Below, piece by piece: positions 27,701 through 39,593 of a DNA stretch of 64,000 bases. The DNA lies in the NCBI RefSeq assembly GCF_024679245.1, contig NC_090185.1, forward strand, positions 25,488,926 through 25,552,925, read 5' to 3'. A program made the position numbers and the translations under genes. Below the pieces are notes generated by a model. It made no database searches. It had not been told where the DNA came from and was given only the letters and a program-made list of their open reading frames with translations. The number at the start of each line of letters is the position of its first letter. The stretch's first letter is position 1. This DNA comes from Pseudorasbora parva. Its lineage: Eukaryota; Chordata; Actinopteri; Cypriniformes; Gobionidae.

Positions 27701-30700
27701 TTTGGGTTTCTGAAGTTGCGTGTGCGGTTGTGTTTTCTGGAGTTGTGTGTGTGGTTGTGTTTTCTGGAGTTTTTGTGAGTGAAGATGAGGGGCCTTTGGC
27801 TAAAGGGAAAAGCAAGGTCATTTGAGATGATGAACTACAGGAAACAACTACAAATACTCTAAAACTACAAACTAACACCAAAGGTCAAAGAAGCTTCTAG
27901 CAAGCTGTTCCCTTTCAAAATAAATCTTCTTCATCTTGTACATTCTTATCGATAATCTAATCATTACCGATTGCAGATGATGTTTGGGTTTCTGAAGTTG
28001 CGTGTGCGGTTGTGTTTTCTGGAGTTGTGTGTGTGGTTGTGTTTTCTGGAGTTTTTGTGAGTGAAGACGAGGGGCCTTTGGCTTAAGGGAAAAGCAAGGT
28101 CATTTGAGATGAACTCCAGGAAATAACTACAAACAATCTAAAACTACAAACTTACACCATGGGTCAAAGAAGCTTCTAGCAAGCCGTTCACTTTCAAATT
28201 AAGTCTCTATTGATAAATATCTAAATCTAAGAAATTGCCACATGTTTTAAAGTAGATTTAAAAAAAGATTTCTCTTTTTCACCATCTCATACATTCTTAC
28301 TTGCCACTGACTGCTGCAAGAGAGCATGTCAAAAGAAGTAATCATTACCGTCTTCAGGTGATTTTGTGGTTTCTGGAGTTGTGAGTGCGGGTGAGGGGCC
28401 AGTAGCTAAAGGGAAAAGCAAGGTCATTTGAGATGATGAACTACAGGAAACAACTACAAATACTCTAAAACTACAAACTAACACCAAAGGTCAAAGAAGC
28501 TTCTAGCAAGCTGTTCACTTTCAAAATAAATCTTCTTCATCTTGTACATTCTTATCGATAATCTAATCATTACCGATTGCAGATGATGTTTGGGTTTCTG
28601 AAGTTGCGTGTGCGGTTGTGTTTTCTGGAGTTGTGTGTGTGGTTGTGTTTTCTGGAGTTTTTGTGAGTAAAGATGAGGGGCCTTTGGCTAAAGGGAAAAG
28701 CAAGGTCATTTGAGATGAACTACAGGAAATAACTACAAACAATCTAAAACTACAAACTTACACCATGGGTCAAAGAAGCTTCTAGCAAGCCGTTCACTTT
28801 CAAATTAAGTCTCTATTGATAAATATCTAAATCTAAGAACTTGCCACATGTTTTAAAGTAGATTTAAAAAAAGATTTCTCTTTTTCACCATCTCATACAT
28901 TCTTACTTGCCACTGACTGCTGCAAGAGAGCATGTCAAAAGAAGTAATCATTACCGTCTTCAGATGATGTTGTGGTTTCTGGAGTTGTGAGTGTGGGTGA
29001 GGGGCCTGTAGCTAAAGGGAAAAGCAAGGTCATTTGAGATGATGAACTACAGGAAACAACTACAAATACTCTAAAACTACAAACTAACACCAAAGGTCAA
29101 AGAAGCTTCTAGCAAGCTGTTCACTTTCAAAATAAATCTTCTTCATCTTGTACATTCTTATCGATAATCTAATCATTACCGATTGCAGATGATGTTTGGG
29201 TTTCTGAAGTTGCGTGTGCGTTTGTGTTTTCTGGAGTTGCGTGTGCGGTTGTGTTTTCTGGAGTTGTGTGTGCGGTTGTGTTTTCTGGAGTTTTTGTGAG
29301 TGAAGATGAGGGGCCTTTGGCTAAAGGGAAAAGCAAGGTCATTTGAGATGACCTACAGGAAATAACTACAAACAATCTAAAACTACAAACTTACACCAAA
29401 GGTCAAAGAAGCTTCTAACAAGCCGTTCACTTTTAAATTAAGGGCCCTATTTTAACGATCTGAAACGCAAGTGTCAAAGCGCAAAGCACAAGTAACTTTG
29501 TGGGCGGGTCTCGGCGCTGTTGCCATTTTCCCGGCGGGATAAATGGCTCTTGCGCCCGGCGCAAATCTAAAATGGGTTGGTCTGAAGTAGCTTCATTATT
29601 CATAGGTGTGGTTTGGGCGTAATGTAAATAAACCAATCAGAGCGGCATCCAACATTCCCTTTAAAAGCAGATGCGCAAATTCCATTATGGATTGCTATTA
29701 TTATGGCGTATTTATCAGGCGCACGTTCTTGTAAGAGCAGCCCTTACGAAACGAAAATATATTGCAGTATATTGGAAAATTTCCTGCAATACATTAGGCA
29801 ATATATTCACATATGTGGGAATTAATATTTATATCTTTCAATATATTGCAATATATTGAAAGCGGCAATCATTTGTATAGTTTGCAATATATTACATGAA
29901 TATATAATATATTTTATAATACTATCAATATATTATTCCATATATTTACAATATATTAAAATATATTTCAAGTAATATATTGGTAAATATATTTTCCTTT
30001 CGTAAGGGAGTGAAAGACAGAGAAGTTGTGTTGTATGGGGATGGGAGAAACCCACCCAAAATAGCGTCGGTTAAACAGGTGTCGGTTAAACAGGTGTCGG
30101 TTAAACAGTTTTTTAATTTTTCAGTCGATTTTTTTTCCTGGTTCTTGACGGACAAACCAATATGTCAGATGTCCTTATATACATATATGTCTTGCCACTA
30201 TTGGGCAAACAGGTCTGATCCTTAATTACTACATTAAGCCTGAATAATTTGTAAGCTAGATTTATGCCTATTTTTTCACATCTTCATGGCACACCACAAT
30301 GTGTTAATATTTTTTTTAGTGTAACAATTTATGATTTGCAAAAATAACTTTTGCATCTGTGTAGATTACATGTGCAAAGTGTATGCGCGTTGTACACGCT
30401 ATACATTATGATCAAGCATGCGCCCTTAAAATAGCATAATTAACAACGCGCCACTGACTTTAGACTAGGTTTTTTCTGGTCAGAGGCGCAACTGTTTAAT
30501 GGAACAGCAAAATAGCACCAGGGATTGTTTGCGCCGGAACACGCCTCCTTTTTTGCGCTGAACCACCCAGGGAGCGCAAGTTCATTCACTAGTTTAGCGG
30601 CGTGCTTCTGTGGAGGGAAAAGCGCGCTTTGCGCGGGTGCAAAATAGGAATGACACATGCGTCGGTGTACAAAGTCAATTGTGCTGGGTGCAAGATAGGG

Positions 30701-33700
30701 CCCTAAGTCTCTATTGATAAATATCTAAATCTAAGAACTTGCCACATGTTTTAAAGTAGATTTAAAAAAAGATTTCTCTTTTTCACCATCTCATACATTC
30801 TTACTTGTCACTGACTGCTGCAAGAGAGCATGTCAAAAGAAGTAATGATTACCGTCTTCAGATGATGTTGTGGTTTCTGGAGTTGTGAGTGCGGGTGAGG
30901 GGCCTGTAGCTAAAGGGAAAAGCAAGGTCATTTGAGATGATGAACTACAGGAAACAACTACAAATACTCTAAAACTACAAACTAACACCAAATGTCAAAG
31001 AAGCTTCTAGCAAGCTGTTCACTTTCAAAATAAATCTTCTTCATCTTGTACATTCTTATCGATAATCTAATCATTACCGATTGCAGATGATGTTTGGGTT
31101 TCTGAAGTTGCGTGTGCGGTTGTGTTTTCTGGAGTTGTGTGTGTGGTTGTGTTTTCTGGAGTTTTTGTGAGTGAAGATGAGGGGCCTTTGGCTAAAGGGA
31201 AAAGCAAGGTAATTTGAGATAAACTACAGGAAATAACTACAAACAATCTAAAACTACAAACTTACACCATGGGTCAAAGAAGCTTCTAGCAAGCCGTTCA
31301 CTTTCAAATTAAGTCTCTATTGATAAATATCTAAATCTAAGAACTTGCCACATGTTTTAAAGTAGATTTAAAAAAAGATTTCTCTTTTTCACCATCTCAT
31401 ACATTCTTACTTGTCACTGACTGCTGCAAGAGAGCATGTCAAAAGAAGTAATCATTACCGTCTTCAGGTGATTTTGTGGTTTCTGGAGTTGTGAGTGCGG
31501 GTGAGGGGCCTGTAGCTAAAGGGAAAAGCAAGGTCATTTGAGATGATGAACTACAGGAAACAACTACAAATACTGTAAAAATACAAACTAACACCAAAGG
31601 TCAAAGAAGCTTCTAGCAAGCTGTTCACTTTCAAAATAAATCTTCTTCATCTTGTACATTCTTATCGATAATCTAATCATTACCGATTGCAGATGATGTT
31701 TGGGTTTCTGAAGTTGCGTGTACGGTTGTGTTTTCTGGAGTTGTGTGGGTGGTTGTGTTTTCTGGAGTTTTTGTGAGTGAAGATGAGGGGCCTTTGGCTA
31801 AAGGGAAAAGCAAGGTCATTTGAGATGAACTACAGGAAATAACTACAAACAATCTAAAACTACAAACTTACACCATGGGTCAAAGAAGCTTCTAACAAGC
31901 CGTTCACTTTCAAATTAAGTCTCTATTGATAAATATCTAAATCTAAGAAATTGCCACATGTTTTAAAGTAGATTTAAAAAAAGATTTCTCTTTTTCACCA
32001 TCTCATACATTCTTACTTGTCACTGACTGCTGCAAGAGAGCATGTCAAAAGAAGTAATCATTACCGTCTTCAGGTGATTTTGTGGTTTCTGGAGTTGTGA
32101 GTGCGGGTGAGGGGCCAGTAGCTAAAGGGAAAAGCAAGGTCATTTGAGATGATGAACTACAGGAAACAACTACAAATACTCTAAAACTACAAACTTACAC
32201 CATGGGTCAAAGAAGCTTCTAGCAAGCCGTTCACTTTCAAATTAAGTCTCTATTGATAAATATCTAAATCTAAGAAATTGCCACATGTTTTAAAGTAGAT
32301 TTAAAAAAAGATTTCTCTTTTTCACCATCTCATACATTCTTACTTGTCACTGACTGCTGCAAGAGAGCATGTAGAAGAAGTAATCATTACCGTCTTCAGA
32401 TGATGTTGTGGTTTCTGGAGTTGTGAGTGCGGGTGAGGGGCCTGTAGCTAAAGGGAAAAGCAAGGTCATTTTAGAAAGTCCACTACAAAAAATAACTGCA
32501 AAGACTTTAAAACTAAACTTACACCAAAGGTCAAGGAAGCCTCTAGCAAGCTGTATATTTTTAAATTTAATCTCTATTGACAAATATATTTTGCATGATA
32601 AAAGGAAGAAGTATAGAAGGCAACATTAAATGATTGTATTGTATAAAGTATTGTATTAGCTTTAGCATTCGCCATTTTTAATGAGAGAAGAATTTGCACC
32701 ACAATATCAGAACGTTTCATTTTGTGCACAACCCACAAAGTCATCAATAAAAGACATGGGACATCACAATGTCAAAAGAGGATAATCATTGCCACAAGGA
32801 GGTGGAAGCTAAAGGAAAATGCCAGTTAATTTTAGATGTAGTCCACTACATGATATAAATACAATACTAAAATAATACAACAGACCAAAGCAGCAATTTT
32901 CTCTAGCAAGCTGTACACTTTGAAATTCGTCCTCCATTGATAAAGCCAATATCTTAAAAGGTAAAGTACAGTATAGAAGCAGATCTCAGTTTTCACTACA
33001 ACAGCACTATATTCAGTGTTGGGGATAACACATTACAAGTAACGCAAATTATGCAATCACACTTCTTTTTTCAAGTAACTAGTAAAGTAATGCATTACTT
33101 TTCAATTTACAACAAAATATCAGAGTTACTTTTTCAAATAAGTAACAGAAAGTTTAGTTAACAGAAACAGTTACTATGTTTTTCCTGATTTTTTGACTGA
33201 CAGCTCTCCTGTCCCCATGTTGAGTGAAATCAGGAGTAAGTGCAGAGGCGATGTGTGAACATGATGGTTATTGTAGTTCTAGAGTAAAAGTGAGCAGACC
33301 TTTACCTTCACTTGCAAAAAAAAAAAAACCCAAACAGATTTAGTATTACTCACAATTAATACAAACAGTAAAATGCAAACTCAGAATATTACGCAAACCT
33401 GCAATAACTAAATATATTAAATTGTTACTTAATGTATTTAATCTCACTTTAGTAACCAATGTTTTTCATGCTGACCTTAGATGATTTAATTCAACCATGC
33501 TAATAAGCAAAAATTACTTTAGATAAACAAGGATGATCTTAGGTTGTAAATCCAGCATGCCCCATCTCCGTCAGTGTTTAAACATATAATGGCGGCGCGG
33601 ACACCCACAGCATACATACCGAATACCCATTAGCTAACACAATCATTTTCTACCCTGTTCCCTCATGTAATGTCACATACGGTGAAATTAGGGTGATTGG

Positions 33701-36700
33701 GACACTTTTCCCAAGTCATCTCAATGCCAAATAGTGTCCCAATCACCTTGAATTCACCCTATATCAGGAGAAGTGGATGATCTTGTGTTGAAAGTCCAGC
33801 AGGCTCCGTCAGTGTCACAATATAATGGCGGCTCAGAGGCCCAGAGCCAGTGATTACTTTACTGATCAACTAACACAACCATTTTCGACCCTGTTCCCTC
33901 ACTTAAAGTCACATTACATATATCAGGTGAAGTGGATGATCTTGCGTTGTAAATCCAGCAGGCTCCGACTCCATGTCAGTGTTGAAAACACATAATGGCG
34001 GCGCCCCACCCACACCTCGTGATAACTTACAGATCTACAAACACGTGAACTAGGCGGTTAGCGAATCAGAACACAGCTGGGCCAGCTGACCAATCTGAGC
34101 CCACTGCGTATTTTTGAGGGACCAGCTCCATAGAACCCGGAAACCATCAGACCGTTTTTACAAGGAGGGACAGAGCAGTGTAGAATAAAGGTAAAATATA
34201 TGAAAAATATATGTTGTGCACCCCACAAACACAATCAAGCCTTCGAAAGAATGTTTTACCTTTCCCAAAACTGACTAAATTTGAAACACATTTATAAATT
34301 CATAAATTTAACTTAAAATGTTTATATAATTACAATTTTTTTTAGTAATGGAAACATGACCTGATTTAACTTTGTACTGACTGTATGCAAGTAAATGTCA
34401 AAATGTCATATTTTACTAACCCTAACCTTATCCCTAAAAGTCTACTACTACCCAACAAATACTCAAATGGGACTGAGTTGACATGTAGGTGAAAATTTAC
34501 TTATCGTCAACAGAATGTCTAAAGTGGATCATTAAAATAAAGTAAAACCAAACAATGTAATTAAAAAAAGTTTGCTGACAACCGAAAAGCTGTTTAATTT
34601 AGAAACAAGTCAACTATCGCACACCGAAACACTCACACAGTACATTCAGCAGTTCAATTCTTTGAAACCCAAGTGAAAGATGGGATTCTTGTAAAACCAT
34701 CAGCTTTGGTCAGAAAAAAAGGAAGGGAGTTACAAGCAGTGGTCTGTATGTGGCGCGACCTGGCTGCCATGGAGACGCAGGGGCAAACAAACTATTTCGG
34801 TTTCTCAACCACAGCTTCCTGTAGCTTGACAAAACCCTTCCTCCATTCTCAAGGCTCAGGCACTTTGCTTTCTTTTTCATTCTGTTCGCCAATGCGTGGT
34901 CGTGTCACTCACATACAGTACGTCTGAGGAAGGGGGAGGGGTCAAATGTACTTGTGTTGGTGGGGGAGGAGGGTAGATAATAAGATACCTATGTGAATTA
35001 TGTCTATGAAACTCGCTTTCTTTTACACAAGAGGTTTCACTACATCATTATGAAAGTCTACTAAATAGTTAGTGCAAATTCATCAATTATCAATGCATCC
35101 ACTTAATTTGATCTGATTTGATGGTTTGTAAACCTATAATAACCAAGATTTGTCATTTTTATCATTCTAAAAGACTTCCTTCTTTCATTTTAACTTGTTA
35201 TAACTGGCATTTAAACTCCTTGAAGCGTCATGAGCAGCAGTACTTTTTCACTTATTTTCTTTGCCGGATGTGGTTTTGCTCGACTTGGTTCACAACTTGA
35301 GGTGTGTGTATTTTGAGCGTGGTTGTTTTAGCAGGTCCACCCATTACATGGAACCTGACAGCATGAGAACAATGACTTTAAAAGTCCTATTTATCTAGTT
35401 TTGCCTTTTGAAGTTTGAATAAACCTAAATTACCTAAAAACCTGTTTTAAAAGAATTATTGAAACCTTAAAACTACACTATATCCACAAACATGAACTTT
35501 TAAAACAATGTATATCAAGTAGATTCAGTAATGATGGCGAATGTCACATAAACAATTATGAAAGGCCCAATAATCTCCACATTTAGACTATAAACGTTCA
35601 AATAATTCCCATCACCAACTTTGTAAAAGACGTTATTCAGTGATATGTATCATCGTTTGGCATAAATAATGCAATTATAAGTGTGTATTTAACATTAGAG
35701 GCAACAGTTAAAAATGTATGTGTTTTCATTCATTTTATTTAAGTTTTGTATTTAGTGTTGATTTTGTTTTTTGTTTTTTTTGTGGTAGAATTGGTGAAAA
35801 CTAACTGAAGCTGCATGACATACCATGAAAGTCCTTACTAGTTTTTTCCAGACATAAATCTCAATGTTAGCTTTAACGCCAAAGTTGCATCTTGTATCTT
35901 GTCATGTTTCACCTATGATAATTCATTTAAACTTAAATTCAACTGATTGTTTTCTGAATAATTGTTGGTTTGTAAAAAACAAAAAACAAAACAGCAATTT
36001 TTTACTCTTCTGACAAATGACACAAACCAGTGGCCCACAACCAAATATAATGCAGGTGGGACATTTGGTCAATGCAATGTGACAAATGCCAGCAACCGCA
36101 GAGTTCAATACACAGTCTATTGGCTATGGCTTTGAACGGAAGCTTTTAACGGCCTCATTTATGAGATGCAGATATGAAGTTAACACTCATCCAATGAACA
36201 ACACAACTCTGATCAGCTTGTCAACAAAAGACTCTGTCAGACTCTGATCATCAAAAAAAATTTTTTCGAAGAAATGTTAGAAAATCAGGTTGACGATAAA
36301 GTGTAAACAGGCATGAAATTTGGACATGTTAAGAAGCTTTACGAGTCATTCGGATGCAAGATGCTGAGAAGGAAATGCTGAAACAATTATTTAATTATTA
36401 CCTCCGTGGTTTCACACAGTGTAGTTGATGCCTTAAGGAGATTATTTTATTTTTTTAATTATTTATTTTTCAATACAATCAACTTGGATATTTAAGTAAT
36501 TTCAAATTAAATAAAGTGTCTTAAAAAATCGTTGAATCTTGTATAACTTGTATAAGTTGAATTTTGATAGATGTTTAAAAACATGTTAATTCATTGATCT
36601 TTTTTTATAGGTCAGGTTGATTTGGTCATATTAAATAATATTTTTCACAGTTCAATTCGATGCTACCACATGCATTTTTAGGCTGTCACAAAAAAATTGG

Positions 36701-39531
36701 ACTGTACACAGTGATGTCCAACATTAAAACATCACAAATGTACATCAGTTTTGCATCATCTTCATATCATACTTCAGTATCATTCATATTAATCCTGATT
36801 AATGACATTTCACCAACAAAAAAAGAGGAAAATTCAGTCATAATTTACTCACCAGCATGTCAGTCTAAATGTATATTGTTATTTTGTTTGTTTGCAGACC
36901 ATAATATTATATGTTAGGGTTAGGGTTAGGGGGTTAAATGTTTATGATACTGGTTGCCATGAACTGTCAAGCTTCCCAATACAGTAGGTCCATTTAACTG
37001 TTTCGCCAGCGTTTTTTGATTATTTTCGCAAAAATGTCATGGCCACCTGAATATTTTGTTATATGAATATCTGAACATGCATATCAAAAGAAAGAACAGA
37101 TCTTCTGCTTTTAAACAAAACGTTTCAATCATTCTTTTTTATCAACACTTGAATGTGGGTAAGTTTCATTAAAAAAAAAAAAAACATTTTGAGCAAAAAG
37201 CTGAGAAAAATCAAATTTTTGTCAAAGACTACATCTAGTTTGGATTCAGAATGGTGTTCAAAATACAGATGGAGTAGATCGAGTCCATCAACTACCCCAA
37301 ATCTTTACAGTCCTATTTTTGTCCTCAGTTTTGATTTTTATGCCGTTTAATGTTAACGATCGCATTTTACACATGCGTATGATTCCATGTGCTATCGCAT
37401 GTTTCTGCTGCTTCTTCACATGTGTTTTGATCAGGAGAATCAGTACTCTCAGAAGATGTGTCATAGCTTATAACTATGAATACATGGACAGTCGGAAAAT
37501 TCCATCAATGGCAGGAAAAAGGGGTAAAATAGTGACGCACAGTATATCAAGTCATGACAGATTTGTGTGCAGATTAAATTTTTTAAAGAAAATTTTCCTC
37601 ACACAATACTATTGTCTGACTTTAGAATGTTTATGATGCGTTTAGCCATTTTGAAGCTTAACAGCCTTTGGTCACCATTAACTTTCACAATATGGAAAGG
37701 TGCAACCTGAACATACCGCTAAATATCTTCTTTTATGTTCCACAGAAGAAAGAAAGTCATACATGTTTGGAACGACATGAGGGTGAGTAAATAATGACAA
37801 TTTTCTTTTTCTGACGAACTAACCCTTTTAATATAAGAACAGACAAGCCTGAAAAGCAACATCACGTACTAATTTCATGAATATTCCCCTGAGCATTGAC
37901 TCTTAGTCCTCAAACACACACAGGCCTATCTTTAAAACACTGGCTTCCTTTTCTATATGATTTGCATGTACAGTGCAGTCACAAGGATTATCATCCGGTC
38001 TCAACCCACATCACTTTTATATTTAGTCAAAAGACATTTAGATGCAACACAGCTCACAAGCCACGGCACATCTTCAGTCTTGCGAGCACCATTTTAGCCG
38101 GCAGATTTACGCGGCATAGAAACCGGCTCAAAATGGAACAAGGAAGTGGTCAGGGGCCTGTGCAGGAAGGCATCGTGTTCGAGAGCATCACGCTATATGA
38201 CACTCAAAAGAGTCAGAAGAAAAATATAATGATGTTTTTAATAAAATGTAATTAATTAAGGAAAGTTTATATCCTTATAATGTAGATTTATTTAATATTA
38301 TTTATAAGTTTAGGAACTGCATAAGAATATGAATTTACTTAGTGAATTACCTTTTTTCATGAATATATATGTCTACACATACATCATACATATACACACA
38401 CGTGTACATGTAAAATGACAAATACATAATATATAATATATAATATTTTTTTCAAAAAATATTTTTATTAAAATTTAATTTACTAAGAAAACCTTATAAA
38501 TTATAATGTATTGTATTATATTATATTAAGGGTAGATTATGCAACATGCATTTGCATAGTGAACTACGTTAATGAAAATATATTATTAAAATGTATTATT
38601 TAAAATGATAAAATGTACATATATCGTATTGCAACATTATATTATAATACTAAATGTGCAAAATACAAGTTACAGTTGCAACCAAAAAAGGTTTTACAGG
38701 CTGATGCAATCTTCCCAGCAAGAATTCCAAAGATCTTAACTCAAGAACATCAAAAATGGTTCTTCTCAAGAACAACCCAAGAGCCTTTACTTTGACCAAA
38801 AGACAGAAGAAAAGAACTCGATAAAAACAAATAGATTGTCAACAACATCCATCAAAAGGTGGCAGATGAAAGCAGGGATGATTGACTGACAGCTCGGCCT
38901 CTGCACCGGTCAAATCTAGCAGAGTCTCTAGCTAACTTGAGGGGACACACCCAAAGAAACCTGATCTTTGACAGCTCCTTTACCGGCTAACCCAAACTAG
39001 AGCTCAACACACCTTGCAACTGTCCCGCCACAGACCCTTTTGAAAACTCTCGCTAAACTATTTTGCAATATTTCACATTCACTTTTATGCTTTACAAAGC
39101 AACAACTTCTCACTTTGGCAGTCGAAAGCGAATTTCCCTTCTTCTTGGTCAATGAGGACGCAGATTCTCAGTAAAATAATTATACTGCCAATAATTAAAC
39201 ATAAAAATACTTCAAATATGGTGAGGGCTCAGGTGGAAAATGTGTTTGTCCTACATGTACACACTAAGATTTAATCATCATTGACATCCGTCAAGATTCG
39301 AGGACACTCGCTCATCATATATTTTTTAAATTCAATACTTAAACTGATGACTAGTGATGGTAAATAAGTTTCAATAAACTATATTTACTATTCAGAAAGA
39401 TGTAATATAACACAACACAGAAACTGGACCAAACTATGAATGAATCTACACCATTACTTCACAAAATTAGTCACAAAATGCTGCATAATATAAAATACAG
39501 TAGCAAAATTAATTAAAATATAAAACAGTAT

Positions 39532-39593
<62 letters not shown>

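Larger units (their letters stand above)
29442..30703. mobile_element. PIF/Harbinger-like MITE inside the exon array
   Basis: 1262 bp, ends GGGCCCTAT...ATAGGGCCC, flanked by TAA (29439-29441 and 30704-30706). Comparison with uninterrupted units (AAATTAAGTCTCTATTG) confirms a 3-bp TAA duplication, the hallmark of PIF/Harbinger elements. The subterminal regions are GC-rich with many GCGC/GCGCAA motifs. It sits in an intron between a B exon (29180) and an A exon (30853) and carries no transposase. Confidence 0.85.
15241..32480 (-). repeat. 606-bp tandem array of paired mucin-like exons (27 B + 26 A exons)
   Basis: A ~606-bp unit made of two related half-units, each with one minus-strand exon. 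B exons (114 bp each) start, on the plus strand, at 15292, 15894, 16500, 17106, 17712, 18318, 18923, 19529, 20135, 20741, 21347, 21953, 22559, 23165, 23771, 24377, 24983, 25589, 25868, 26474, 27080, 27686, 27968, 28574, 29180 (141 bp), 31078, 31684. A exons (57 bp) start at 15669, 16275, 16881, 17487, 18093, 18698, 19304, 19910, 20516, 21122, 21728, 22334, 22940, 23546, 24152, 24758, 25364, 26249, 26855, 27461, 28349, 28955, 30853, 31459, 32065, 32391. Every exon follows CTTTTCCCTTTAG (or CCCTTAAG) and ends at GTAATG or GTAATC. Introns are almost as conserved as exons, so expansion is recent. I saw no premature stop in the gene frame of any copy. Confidence 0.85.

Noticed and set aside
15241..32480. 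CRISPR-like or satellite-only explanation of the 606-bp array
   Set aside because: Units are 606 bp with no short repeat/spacer pattern, and the host is a vertebrate. A plain satellite would not be expected to keep paired splice sites and open phase-1 frames in all copies.
36914..36931. Interstitial telomere or chromosome-fusion scar
   Set aside because: Only three TTAGGG units with no degenerate flanking telomeric sequence; common by chance and in transposon ends.
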